Source: Alloprevotella sp. (GTDB lineage Bacteria; Bacteroidota; Bacteroidia; Bacteroidales; Bacteroidaceae). From it: a stretch of DNA of 42,700 nucleotides. Positions 1-9,509 of the stretch are shown here, in pieces. The notes beneath the pieces were generated by a model, which saw only the letters and a list, made by a program, of their open reading frames with translations, did no database searches and had not been told where the DNA came from. Numbering within the stretch: the stretch's first letter is position 1; each line of letters begins with the position of its first letter. Location of the stretch: contig JAFSQD010000076.1 of NCBI GenBank assembly GCA_017446765.1, positions 1 to 42,700 of the forward strand. Direction: 5' to 3'. The position numbers and the translations under genes are program-made.

Positions 1-1
1 C

Positions 2-32
2 TTTGGTAGTATTTCGAAAAGTCGTATCTTTG
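2..32 (+). promoter_or_regulatory. Bacteroidota-type promoter for the NfeD-like gene
   Basis: A TTTG (-33) at 2-5 and TATCTTTG (-7, consensus TAnnTTTG) at 25-32 are separated by 19 bp. This matches the primary sigma factor consensus known for Bacteroidota. Transcription should begin a few bases after 32, giving a leader of about 30 nt before the ATG at 66. Confidence 0.75.
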
Positions 33-65
33 TAGCCAGAATATAAAACGTAAAAATTAGAGCGT

Positions 66-656
66 ATGGAAAACCTGACAATGTGGTTTGGCGACCTGCC
101 TCCCGCTCTGCGCATTTATTGGGGCATAGCCATTTTTGCTTCCCTTGTCTTTGTCATTCAGATTGTGCTGACCTTCATCGGCATTGGCGACACCGACCTT
201 GACATGGGCGGTGCTGACGGAACCGATGGAGACACAATGGACACGGGCGGTGTGTTGCAACTCTTCACCGTGAGAAACTTCGTCAACTTTCTCCTTGGCG
301 TAGGTTGGGGCGGTGTCTGCCTTTGGGGAGCTATCCCCAACACCCCACTCTTAATCCTTGCTTCCATCATCGTCGGTACGCTCTTTGTGGGAGTTTTTGT
401 CTTTATGTTCCGCAACCTGCGGCGTCTGGAACACACTGCGCGATATGACCTTCACGATGCCGTGGGGCAGATTGCCGACGTCTACCTGCGAATCCCCGCC
501 GAGCGCAACGGCGAGGGAAAGATTCAGACTGCCTTTGGTGGCTCTGTGCAGGAACTGCCCGCCGTCACTGATGGCGACGACATCCCTTCGGGCAGCAAGG
601 TGCGCATCCTGGCTGTCATCGGCGACCACACCTTCCTCGTAGAAAAAGCAGAATAA
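66..656 (+). CDS. NfeD-like membrane protein with C-terminal OB-fold
   Basis: A 196-residue protein with three predicted membrane segments (about residues 17-39, 69-90 and 94-116). An acidic Gly/Asp-rich linker (41-60) lies between the first two. A soluble C-terminal domain (about 125-196) has the size and pattern of the NfeD OB-fold (alternating beta segments, IADVYLRIP, GSKVRILAVIGDHTFLVE). It has no serine-protease domain, so it is the short NfeD class (YuaF type), which typically sits beside a flotillin gene. The flotillin gene here starts 124 bp downstream on the same strand. NfeD/flotillin pairs are linked to membrane microdomain organisation, and that role is inferred here. The start is the first ATG after a good promoter. 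Confidence 0.75.
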   Translation: MENLTMWFGDLPPALRIYWGIAIFASLVFVIQIVLTFIGIGDTDLDMGGADGTDGDTMDTGGVLQLFTVRNFVNFLLGVGWGGVCLWGAIPNTPLLILASIIVGTLFVGVFVFMFRNLRRLEHTARYDLHDAVGQIADVYLRIPAERNGEGKIQTAFGGSVQELPAVTDGDDIPSGSKVRILAVIGDHTFLVEKAE

Positions 657-779
657 ACCCGACCACGGAAGAAGGGACCGTCCGATACTCTCTTACTCAA
701 AAACCATCTGAAATTCATGGTTAATTAACGATAATTTGTGTTTACCCCAACCCCAAAAACCTAAAAACCAAACCACAAT

Positions 780-2237
780 ATGGAACTCTATCTCATCATT
801 GTGCTTGCGGTCGTGGCCGTATTGCTCTTCATGGCGATCATCAATCGATACCGCCGTTGTCCCTCGGACAAGATTCTGGTTGTCTACGGTACTTCCACCA
901 CAAGCAGAAGTGCCAAATGCGTACATGGCGGTGGCACCTTCGTATGGCCCATCATCCAAGACTATGCCTACCTCTCGCTGACCCCTATCAGCATTGATGC
1001 AAACCTGACCAACGCCCTTTCGCGCCAGAACATCCGCGTGGACGTACCCTGCCGCTTCACCGTGGGCATCTCCACCGAGCCCGAAAGCATGCTGGCTGCT
1101 GCCGAGCGCCTCCTCGGCCTCACGCCGCAACAGATTCAGGAGCTGGCACGCGACATCCTCTTCGGACAACTCCGTCTGGTCATTGCTACCATGAGCATCG
1201 AAGAGCTCAACTCCGACCGTGACAAATTCCTTGATGCCATCTCGTCGAATGTCGAGGTGGAACTGAAGAAAATCGGCCTACGCCTCATCAACGTCAACGT
1301 GACCGACATCAACGACGAAAGCGGCTACATCGAAGCACTCGGACAAGAAGCTGCTGCCAAGGCCATCAATGAAGCCAAGGTACGCGTAGCCGAACAAGAA
1401 AAAATGGGTGAAATCGGTAAGGCCGACGCCGTCCGCGAAACCCGCATCCGTACCGCCGCTGCCAACGCAGAAGCCGTGAGGGGCGAGAACGAAGCAAAAA
1501 TCAACATTGCCAATTCCGACGCCGACCGCCGCGAGCGTGAAGCCGAAGCCTTGCGTCGTGCCACAGCCGCCGAAAAGGTGGCACAGGCACAGGCCTTGGA
1601 GGAATCCTATGCAGCCGAGCAAAAGGCCGAAAATGCCCGTGCCGAGCGCGAACGCTCCACACAGAATGCAAACGTCATCGTGGCGCAGGAGATAGAAAAG
1701 AAGCGCCTTGTCATCGAGGCCGAAGCCGCTGCCGAACAGAAGCGCGTCAACGCGAAGGGTGAGGCAGACGCCATCTTCGCCAAGATGGAGGCCGAGGCAA
1801 AGGGTCTCTTCGAAATCCTCACCAAACAAGCACAGGGCTACGACAAGATGATACAAGCCGCCGGCGGAGATGCCACGAAAGCCTACACCCTCTTGCTGCT
1901 GGAAAAACTGCCCGAACTCGTCAAGACGCAGGTGGAAGCCATCAAGGGCATCAACATCGAGAAAGTGACGGTTTGGGACAACGGCGGTGGCGGCAATGGT
2001 CGCACCAATACGGCCGATTTCCTCTCGGGACTCATGAAGAGCATTCCTCCATTGGGAGAACTCTTCGACCAAGCCGGCATGTCGCTGCCTGAATATCTGG
2101 CCAAGAAAAAGGACATACCCGAAGCCGAGGCTGAAGCCCTCACGGATGAAACTGCAGAAAATGGAATGAGCGTGTCGTCGGGAACAAAGAAACAAGATGC
2201 CGCAATGGCCGTTCCACCACCCCCAAGGCACAAGTGA
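780..2237 (+). CDS. Flotillin/SPFH-domain membrane scaffold protein
   Basis: A 485-residue protein with an N-terminal hydrophobic anchor (about residues 2-20), an SPFH/band-7 domain (about 25-215) and a long Ala/Glu/Arg-rich coiled coil (about 200-340) of the flotillin type. A hydrophobic stretch and a low-complexity C-terminus follow. The order anchor, SPFH, EA-rich coiled coil is diagnostic of flotillin/FloT/YqiK proteins, which form oligomeric scaffolds in the cytoplasmic membrane. It lies downstream of an NfeD-like gene, the usual flotillin partner, and the two are probably co-transcribed. No separate promoter is evident in the 124-bp gap. The flotillin assignment is firm; what it scaffolds in this organism is unknown. 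Confidence 0.85.
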   Translation: MELYLIIVLAVVAVLLFMAIINRYRRCPSDKILVVYGTSTTSRSAKCVHGGGTFVWPIIQDYAYLSLTPISIDANLTNALSRQNIRVDVPCRFTVGISTEPESMLAAAERLLGLTPQQIQELARDILFGQLRLVIATMSIEELNSDRDKFLDAISSNVEVELKKIGLRLINVNVTDINDESGYIEALGQEAAAKAINEAKVRVAEQEKMGEIGKADAVRETRIRTAAANAEAVRGENEAKINIANSDADRREREAEALRRATAAEKVAQAQALEESYAAEQKAENARAERERSTQNANVIVAQEIEKKRLVIEAEAAAEQKRVNAKGEADAIFAKMEAEAKGLFEILTKQAQGYDKMIQAAGGDATKAYTLLLLEKLPELVKTQVEAIKGINIEKVTVWDNGGGGNGRTNTADFLSGLMKSIPPLGELFDQAGMSLPEYLAKKKDIPEAEAEALTDETAENGMSVSSGTKKQDAAMAVPPPPRHK

Positions 2238-2260
2238 GGTCCAGAAAAAGAAACCGACAC

Positions 2261-2291
2261 TTTGTTTTTATGGCGCGAATACGTATCTTCG
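2261..2291 (+). promoter_or_regulatory. Promoter of the first ATP synthase unit (atpD)
   Basis: TTTG at 2261-2264, a 19-bp spacer and TATCTTCG at 2284-2291 form a Bacteroidota -33/-7 pair with the TTCG variant of the -7 box. The atpD ATG is 44 bp beyond the -7 box. Confidence 0.7.
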
Positions 2292-2320
2292 CGCCGCATT
2301 TTCACGAAAACAATACGTAA

Positions 2321-3867
<1,547 letters not shown>

Positions 3868-3868
<1 letters not shown>

Positions 3869-4170
3869 TGGCCAAGGAAGTAAAACGTCAAGACGGCAAT
3901 GCCGTCGAATGGACTGTTGTCCCCGACGCGCTGGAGGTCACAATAGTAAGTCCGGAACAAACGCTCTACGCCGGTACGGTTGAAAGCATCACCGTACCAG
4001 GCGAGCGTGGACGCTTTGAGGTGCTGAAAGGGCATGCTCCCATCATCTCCAGCCTCACAGCCGGCACCATCATCTGCACAGGAGAGGATCCTTTTGAACT
4101 CGCCATAAGCGGTGGCTTCATCGAAGTGGCACACAACCGAGTATCGCTCTGCGTAGAAGAAAGCGTATGA
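3868..4170 (+). CDS. atpC: F1F0 ATP synthase subunit epsilon, short form
   Basis: A 100-residue epsilon subunit, part of the central rotor stalk. The N-terminal beta-sandwich is recognisable from about residue 22 (LEVTIVSPEQTLYAGTVESI) through residue 98. The C-terminal two-helix domain of typical 130-140-residue epsilon subunits is absent. That domain inhibits ATP hydrolysis in other bacteria, so this enzyme should lack that brake. About 21 polar residues precede the conserved fold. The start is the only ATG in frame and overlaps the atpD stop codon, so the extension is probably real. The stop overlaps the next start (ATGA). Confidence 0.92.
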
Positions 4171-4547
4171 AGACCTGGCCGGCCCTACTCCCCCTATTCG
4201 TAGGTCTGCTGCTTTTCGCAGTAGAAGGCTTTTTTTTGTTTGACACGACATGGGATCTATTGGCAGCTATCACTCTGCTGCCCGCTCTTATCTATGCAGT
4301 ACTGACGCAAGCCGAGCTCTCCGTCATAGGTCGCAAGCGCGAAGCAAAGAGCGGAACACTCATCGGAGCCTATATGCTCTTCAAGGGTGTGCGCCTATTG
4401 TTAACGGTGATAGCCCTCGCCTCCTATATTTACGCCGATGCTCCCTTGCGTATGGCTTTTATTGTTAACGTCCTATTCCTTTTCTTCTCTGCCCTTGCCA
4501 CCACCAGCATCTGCCACCTCCGTGCCGAGCGTAAGAATACGCAATAG
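4167..4547 (+). CDS. Small four-helix membrane protein in the AtpI position
   Basis: A 126-residue, very hydrophobic protein with about four membrane segments (roughly residues 4-26, 29-47, 63-87 and 92-113) and short basic loops. Its start overlaps the atpC stop (ATGA), so translation is coupled. A small membrane protein in this position, between atpC and atpB, is usual in Bacteroidota and is taken as the counterpart of AtpI/AtpZ, which assists c-ring assembly or ion supply elsewhere. No sequence motif proves the function. It is the last gene before a strong terminator, so the first ATP synthase unit ends here. Confidence 0.7.
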   Translation: MKTWPALLPLFVGLLLFAVEGFFLFDTTWDLLAAITLLPALIYAVLTQAELSVIGRKREAKSGTLIGAYMLFKGVRLLLTVIALASYIYADAPLRMAFIVNVLFLFFSALATTSICHLRAERKNTQ

Positions 4548-4643
4548 GTTTGCCCGCTATTCCCTAATCGCCTTTTCATCTATGACAAAGGTTATAGTCC
4601 GAGGTAGAACGTTTCTTTCCCCCTTTTCTCTTCTTTCCCAGCA

Positions 4644-4682
4644 AAAAAAGACTCCTGATTTCTGTTTTCAGGAGTCTTTTTA
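4644..4682 (+). terminator. Strong terminator closing atpD-atpC-orf
   Basis: A perfect 14-bp stem (4645-4658 with 4668-4681, core GACTCCTGA/TCAGGAGTC) with a 9-nt loop has A and T runs on its two sides, so it could work in both directions. A partial third copy (TCAGGAGT) follows at about 4689-4696. Confidence 0.85.
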
Positions 4683-4762
4683 CAAAAATCAGGAGTGTTT
4701 TTAAGAAAGTTTGCTATTTTTTTGCAGCCGCAAATCAACGTTAAAATACAGCAAATCACATT

Positions 4763-5245
4763 ATGAGAAGAAACATCCTTTTGCTTGCCTTGCTGCTTGG
4801 TGCGGCAGGCATGGCATGGGGGCAGAGTACCGCCACGCAGCGACTTGTGGTATGGTTGGCAGACGGTACGACTGTCAGTCACGACCTGACGGACGAGCCT
4901 GAGACGACATTCCAGGATGGTGCCCTGTTCTTGAAGACCGACAAGGTGACGGTCAGCTATCCTTTGGATAAAGTCCTGCGCTATACCTACGAGGGTGAAT
5001 TCCCGAAGGTCGGCATCCAGCCCGTACGTTCTGGCGAGGTGCGCTTCTCGCAGGGCGCGGACGAAATGAGATTCGACGGCCTGCCTGCTGGCACGCCGCT
5101 CGAGCTCTATTCCCCCGACGGACGCCTCCTCGCCGTTCAGACGGCTGCGGAGGGGCAGCCCGCCGTCATATCCCTCAAAGGCAGACCCACGGGCACGTAT
5201 ATCGTGAAGGCGGGGGACGCCAGTTACAAATTCTTAAAGAAGTAG
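4763..5245 (+). CDS. Small secreted protein with sorting-domain-like C-terminus
   Basis: A 160-residue protein with a clear signal peptide (about residues 1-20, ending AWG-Q). Residues 24-75 form a short beta-rich domain (LVVWLADGTTVSHDLTDEP, VSYPLDKVLRYTYEGEF). Residues 85-160 resemble a Bacteroidota C-terminal sorting/adhesion module: a YSPDGRLL strand, then GTYIVKAGDASYKFLKK at the very end, as in type IX secretion A-type tails. It is only 7 bp upstream of the next gene and forms a two-gene cassette with it inside the ATP synthase locus. A weak -7-like element is at 4715-4724. Function is unknown. An exported surface protein is the safest reading. Confidence 0.7.
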   Translation: MRRNILLLALLLGAAGMAWGQSTATQRLVVWLADGTTVSHDLTDEPETTFQDGALFLKTDKVTVSYPLDKVLRYTYEGEFPKVGIQPVRSGEVRFSQGADEMRFDGLPAGTPLELYSPDGRLLAVQTAAEGQPAVISLKGRPTGTYIVKAGDASYKFLKK

Positions 5246-5251
5246 GAAGCC

Positions 5252-7990
5252 ATGAGAATAATGATATCAGGATGGACGAAAATGTCCGCACGCCTTATAA
5301 AAAAGGCTTTTGAATTGAAGGTTCTCATGTTGTTGGGGCTTTTCGGTTTTCAATTTTCAGCTTTCAACTCCCTTTTCGCCCAGGACGCCTTTTATATCTA
5401 TCGCAACGACGGCGACTTCGAGGGATTCTTCTACGATCAGGTGCAGCGCATCGGCTATTCGAAGATAGATCTTGAGGGAATGGAACACGATGAGTATGTC
5501 ATTCAGGAGGTTGAGACCGTGGACTCGCTCTACCGTATCCCCCTCTGCGCCATCGACAGCATAGGCTTTGTTCAACCCGAGATACGCTTCAGCCCGCAAC
5601 TACGTATGATGGACGAGCTGGGGCATACGGACTGGATAGACCACATTGCTCCTCAGGGTGACGGAACGGCTCTGCTCTACTTCAAAGCAGGGATGCCAGA
5701 AAGCCTCAAACCCGAAGTGGGCAATGTCCTTGTAGGTTTCGATGAGGGCGTTTTTGGAAATGGAGGCTATGGCGGCAAGGTACAGTCGGTGTTCAAAGTT
5801 GCTGGCGCATGGTGCTGCCAAATGGGCGACATAGAAAGTTGGGGTGACATCTTCGATCAAGTCATCACCGTAGAGCAGATAGGAACTGATGCCGAAGGCA
5901 ATGTGCGGCGGCGTGTAGCTGGTTTTGCACCCGATGGCAGCGTGCGTGCACCAAACCGCGTATCGGGCAATTACGACCTGACGCTTTTTAACTGGAGCGG
6001 ACGCCTGCAAAAGGAACTGTACCATAGTGGCAACCAAAGTGTGAATGTCGGCCTTGACCTCGGCCTTACTGCTACGGCGCAGGCTGTTTACAACATTTCG
6101 GGCGTATTCTCGAAACGAGCATATTTCAAAGTTGTATTTCGCGAGGGCTTTTCTGCTGGACTTAGCGTGCATGCTTCAGTTTCTGGTGGACATGAGTGGC
6201 CCGTTGCAACACCGTTGGATTTGCTTCCTGCGGTGAAGTTTCCTGCTTTTTTCCCAATCTTCGAATGCGACCCGAAACCAAAGGGCTTTGTCCGCATAAA
6301 TGGGTCGGCAGATATCGGAGTGCAGTTGCCTAAGTACGACTTCGGGTTCTCCCAGACTCTCATCTACGACAGCGAACTGGAAGAGCCTTTCGCTTTCAGT
6401 TGGGGGAATCTGGATAAGAACGAGGACAATCCTGAAGTTCTTGACGGAGAGTTGACGGGCTTTGGACTTGGCTTCGTGCTGAATGGTTTTGTTCAGTTCG
6501 GCTCAAAAGTCAGCCTTGCCGTCAAGAACAACTCTTGGCTCAATTCTCTCCTCGAATGTAGTGTAGGACTGGAAATATATGCTGGTCCGAAAATGGAGGC
6601 AGAGGTGAACTTCAACCTCTCGGGCGACGGCAGCTACGAAGTATTCAAGGATTCAAAGGTTGAAATTTCTCAGCTCAGCTTCGACCGTGAGCTGAAGTAT
6701 AGCTGGCGTGTAGGACGTCGCCCGAGGCAGGAGCGCTCGCTCTGGAGCGACACGCAGAAGTTTGGCGCAGTGGCGTGGTACTTCTTGCCCGACTTCCTCG
6801 AGACAAAGGCCGACGACAACGAAGCCGCAAAACAGTTCCGTGCCACCGTCTATCCCCGCAGGATGGTGCTACTCCCCTCCAATATTGGTATAGGTGCATA
6901 CGACAAGGACGGAAAGCTCCTCATTGCGCGCTACGGGAAAAAGTACTCCTTCTCCAACACCTTCGAGGAATTCTCTGCAACATTCAAATACGATGAGTTC
7001 CCTGGCCCAGGGAAGTATAGCCTCCGCCCAATCATCGAGAGCGGTTCTACGCCCTACAGTGCAAAGAGCGCTGCCGCCGAGGTGGAGATACCCGCCTATC
7101 TGACCATCGAGACCGACAGCATCGTACTGGAGAGCAAGGCCGATGTGCAGCGCATACCATTCGAAAGCAACGTGGACGACGTACGCTATCTCGGTCGCGA
7201 CGGAGATTACTTTCAAGCCTCACTCGAAAAAGACCAAAACGGGCAGCGCCACATAGTTATAACGCCTGAGGAGAATAAGAGCATCTATACGCGGCGCGGC
7301 ATGCTGTTCTTCGAAGCATACGACAACGACGGGCGTCCAATGCGCGACACGCTCATCGTCCGCCAGTACGGGACAGACGACGTAGCAAACCTGTATCAGT
7401 CAATCAGAGCAGAAATCAAATGGGAGTCTCTGAAGAACGGCCACCGCTATGAACAAGACACGGAAACGGGTAAAAACGATAAAGAAATATACAGTAACGA
7501 GGAACGGAACAGCAGCGAAAGCCTTGTATTCTCCCGGGCAGAAGGAAGTGATCATGCCGAGTTCAACATAGTGCGTCAGGGAGAGAAAATCATTATTGAT
7601 GCTGTACGCACGAGAAATGCTGTAGCAATTGAAGGCGACAACGGACAGGACGTCTATCAGCTGCATCTGGAATATGATGTTTCAGCAGAGCGTAGGTACG
7701 ATGGGTTACTGAGAGGTCGCTGCTCCCGGAAGCTGGACCTCACTGGCCACCTTTCAAAACCGGAAAATACTAAGCCATACACCCAAGACCGCGAGGTTCA
7801 TCTCAGCTTCGAGGCAGTCTGGGGAAAAGGCCTTAATACGTCAGTCTCCGAAAGCGAGAAGCGCTCAACAAACCGCGTAACACAAAACACGTATGACGGC
7901 AATACCTATTACTATACTTACGACGTTGACATAACCTACACGATGAAACCAGGAACAAATCCCAACATATACATTGACGAGAGGTATTAG
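5252..7990 (+). CDS. Large secreted protein of unknown function, BACON-like domain
   Basis: A 912-residue exported protein. The signal peptide is unusual: the first ATG gives a 44-residue leader with hydrophobic core VLMLLGLFGF and a signal peptidase I-like site FAQ-D. The mature N-terminus (FYIYRNDGDFEGF, then YRIPLCAIDSIGF) is a pattern I associate with a family of Bacteroidales secreted proteins that has no established role. The middle (about 110-560) is beta-rich. About residues 615-710 resemble a BACON-type immunoglobulin-like domain ending in TLIVRQYG. The C-terminal 200 residues are polar. There is no enzyme motif and no standard sorting tail; the small upstream partner has the tail-like module. 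Codon-level structure is intact with no frameshift. Confidence 0.7.
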   Translation: MRIMISGWTKMSARLIKKAFELKVLMLLGLFGFQFSAFNSLFAQDAFYIYRNDGDFEGFFYDQVQRIGYSKIDLEGMEHDEYVIQEVETVDSLYRIPLCAIDSIGFVQPEIRFSPQLRMMDELGHTDWIDHIAPQGDGTALLYFKAGMPESLKPEVGNVLVGFDEGVFGNGGYGGKVQSVFKVAGAWCCQMGDIESWGDIFDQVITVEQIGTDAEGNVRRRVAGFAPDGSVRAPNRVSGNYDLTLFNWSGRLQKELYHSGNQSVNVGLDLGLTATAQAVYNISGVFSKRAYFKVVFREGFSAGLSVHASVSGGHEWPVATPLDLLPAVKFPAFFPIFECDPKPKGFVRINGSADIGVQLPKYDFGFSQTLIYDSELEEPFAFSWGNLDKNEDNPEVLDGELTGFGLGFVLNGFVQFGSKVSLAVKNNSWLNSLLECSVGLEIYAGPKMEAEVNFNLSGDGSYEVFKDSKVEISQLSFDRELKYSWRVGRRPRQERSLWSDTQKFGAVAWYFLPDFLETKADDNEAAKQFRATVYPRRMVLLPSNIGIGAYDKDGKLLIARYGKKYSFSNTFEEFSATFKYDEFPGPGKYSLRPIIESGSTPYSAKSAAAEVEIPAYLTIETDSIVLESKADVQRIPFESNVDDVRYLGRDGDYFQASLEKDQNGQRHIVITPEENKSIYTRRGMLFFEAYDNDGRPMRDTLIVRQYGTDDVANLYQSIRAEIKWESLKNGHRYEQDTETGKNDKEIYSNEERNSSESLVFSRAEGSDHAEFNIVRQGEKIIIDAVRTRNAVAIEGDNGQDVYQLHLEYDVSAERRYDGLLRGRCSRKLDLTGHLSKPENTKPYTQDREVHLSFEAVWGKGLNTSVSESEKRSTNRVTQNTYDGNTYYYTYDVDITYTMKPGTNPNIYIDERY

Positions 7991-8065
7991 CCCCCGAAAA
8001 CGAGATAAAGACGTTTTCAAAAAAGAGCATTTGGGGAAAGTTCGTATAAATGTATATGACGCGCA

Positions 8066-8109
8066 AACTCCCGCGGCGGCACGCCCGTTGCGGGAGTTAC
8101 TTCACGTTT
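8066..8109 (+). terminator. Possible terminator after the secreted pair
   Basis: The 9-bp stem AACTCCCGC (8066-8074) pairs with GCGGGAGTT (8090-8098) around a 15-nt GC-rich loop. A short T run follows at 8106-8110, a few bases late, so efficiency is uncertain. Read on the minus strand the same stem is followed by TTTG and could serve the gene remnant at 8161-8259. Confidence 0.5.
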
Positions 8110-8160
8110 TTGAGCTGAAGGGCATTGCGCAGAAGTGGCAACAGGCAATGCGAACTACGT

Positions 8161-8259
8161 TACCACAATGCCTCTATGCGCCAGATGAAGTGACGCGTCT
8201 CGGAATAGTCGGTGTCGGGGCGCCCGTCCTTGTCAACATCATGCATACACCAGTATAAG
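8161..8259 (-). pseudogene. Possible C-terminal remnant of an unidentified gene
   Basis: Read on the minus strand, this stretch encodes a natural-looking C-terminus (DLYWCMHDVDKDGRPDTDY, then SETRHFIWRIEALW and a TAA stop). Upstream the frame becomes Arg-rich (VGRRRPRRATA) and then hits three consecutive stops near the atpB promoter. The family is not recognised. It may be the tail of a gene cut off when this region was rearranged, or a chance open stretch. Confidence 0.25.
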
Positions 8260-8321
8260 TCGGCTGTGGCTCGCCTTGGCCGTCGCCGTCCTACTCATTA
8301 TTATAATAAAAGCGGAAAGAG

Positions 8322-8352
8322 TTTGCGGATAAGAAATTTTTCCGTATTTTTG
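8322..8352 (+). promoter_or_regulatory. Promoter of the second ATP synthase unit (atpB)
   Basis: TTTG at 8322-8325, exactly 19 bp, then TATTTTTG at 8345-8352: a near-perfect Bacteroidota promoter. It gives a leader of about 40 nt to the atpB ATG at 8395. It lies beyond the two secreted-protein genes, so atpB-E-F-H need not rely on the atpD promoter. Confidence 0.8.
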
Positions 8353-8394
8353 CGCTCGCAAAAGGACGTTTTCGTCAAGGAAGTATATCCGGGA

Positions 8395-9450
8395 ATGAGT
8401 ATATTCAGACATATTGCAGTTGCACTGTTGCTGCTCCTGTGCATCCCCTGCGGAGCCAATGCCTCCACGGAGGGGACGGAGGAGCCCATCAACGTGCAGG
8501 AAATCATCTTCGACCACATGAGCGATGCCTACGAATGGCATCTTTGGGGACATACACATATCTCACTGCCCGTCATTGTGAAGCATCACGAAGGTGGTTG
8601 GGAAGTATTCAGTTCGGCACGCTTTCACGAGAGCGCCGACGGCACCTACAACGGCTTCTACATCGACCACGAGCGAAAGGACAAGATCTACGAACGTGGC
8701 TACGAGGACCGCCCTTGGGACTTGAGCATCACCAAGGACGTTCTCCAAATATGGATCAACATCGCCGTCATGCTTCTCATCTTTATCCCTTGCGCGCGCT
8801 GGTACGCGCGTCGCCGTGCCGAGGGCGACCACAGTGCGCCTAAGGGTTTCCGAGGTGCCGTGGAAATGCTTACGATGTACATCCACGACGACGTCATCAA
8901 AGCTTGCATCGGCGAGAAGCACTACCGCCGCTATGCACCCTACCTGCTGACGGTGTTCTTCTTCATCTTCGTGACCAACCTCATGGGGCTTATCCCCATC
9001 TTCCCCGGCGGCTCGAACGTAACAGGCAACCTCAGCATCACACTCCTGCTGGCTGTGGGAACGTTCTTGCTTGTAAACATCTTTGGCAACAAGGAATACT
9101 GGAAGGAGATTCTTTGGCCCGACGTGCCTATGATGATGAAATGCCCTGTCCCGTTGATGCCCGTGGTGGAAATCATCGGCATCTTCACGAAGCCCTTCGC
9201 CCTAATGATGCGTCTCTTCGCCAACATGTTTGGCGGCCACACGGTGATACTCTCCCTGACATGTCTCATCTTCATTACCTTCAAGGTGAGCATAGGTATG
9301 GGTTCGTCAATGACGGTGGTGAGCTTCCTGATGCTCATCTTCATGAACTGCCTTGAACTTCTCGTAGCTTTTCTTCAGGCTTACGTCTTCACGATGCTCT
9401 CCAGCGTCTACATCGGATTGGCACATCCTGAGCACCATCATGCGAAGTGA
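8395..9450 (+). CDS. atpB: F1F0 ATP synthase subunit a
   Basis: A 351-residue a subunit, the stator part of the proton channel. The ATG at 8395 was chosen because it follows the promoter and begins a signal-peptide-like leader (residues 1-24, hydrophobic core VALLLLLCIP, ANA-S site). Longer in-frame extensions upstream would overlap the promoter. A polar domain of about 90 residues precedes the first main membrane helix (about 115-135), as is typical of Bacteroidota AtpB and longer than the E. coli protein. The essential helix MMRLFANMFGGH carries the conserved Arg at residue 273. The TGA stop overlaps a copy of the heptamer repeat found at other junctions of this unit. Confidence 0.95.
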   Translation: MSIFRHIAVALLLLLCIPCGANASTEGTEEPINVQEIIFDHMSDAYEWHLWGHTHISLPVIVKHHEGGWEVFSSARFHESADGTYNGFYIDHERKDKIYERGYEDRPWDLSITKDVLQIWINIAVMLLIFIPCARWYARRRAEGDHSAPKGFRGAVEMLTMYIHDDVIKACIGEKHYRRYAPYLLTVFFFIFVTNLMGLIPIFPGGSNVTGNLSITLLLAVGTFLLVNIFGNKEYWKEILWPDVPMMMKCPVPLMPVVEIIGIFTKPFALMMRLFANMFGGHTVILSLTCLIFITFKVSIGMGSSMTVVSFLMLIFMNCLELLVAFLQAYVFTMLSSVYIGLAHPEHHHAK

Positions 9451-9509
9451 CAAGTGACGAAACCTAAAAACTTAAGCAACTAAACAACAAACAAAACCAT
9501 ACAAAGATT

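Noticed and set aside
7996..8018. GAAAACG/CGTTTTC hairpin just after the 912-residue protein gene
   Set aside because: Only 7 bp, AT-rich, and followed by A rather than T residues on the plus strand, so it is a poor terminator candidate.
7974..8258. 94-residue plus-strand open frame after the 912-residue protein
   Set aside because: It runs through the hairpin at 8066-8098 and mirrors the protein-like minus-strand stretch. No start signal or family resemblance.
8212..8394. 61-residue upstream extension of atpB
   Set aside because: It would cover the promoter at 8322-8352, and the sequence has no protein-like pattern. The ATG at 8395 begins a signal peptide.
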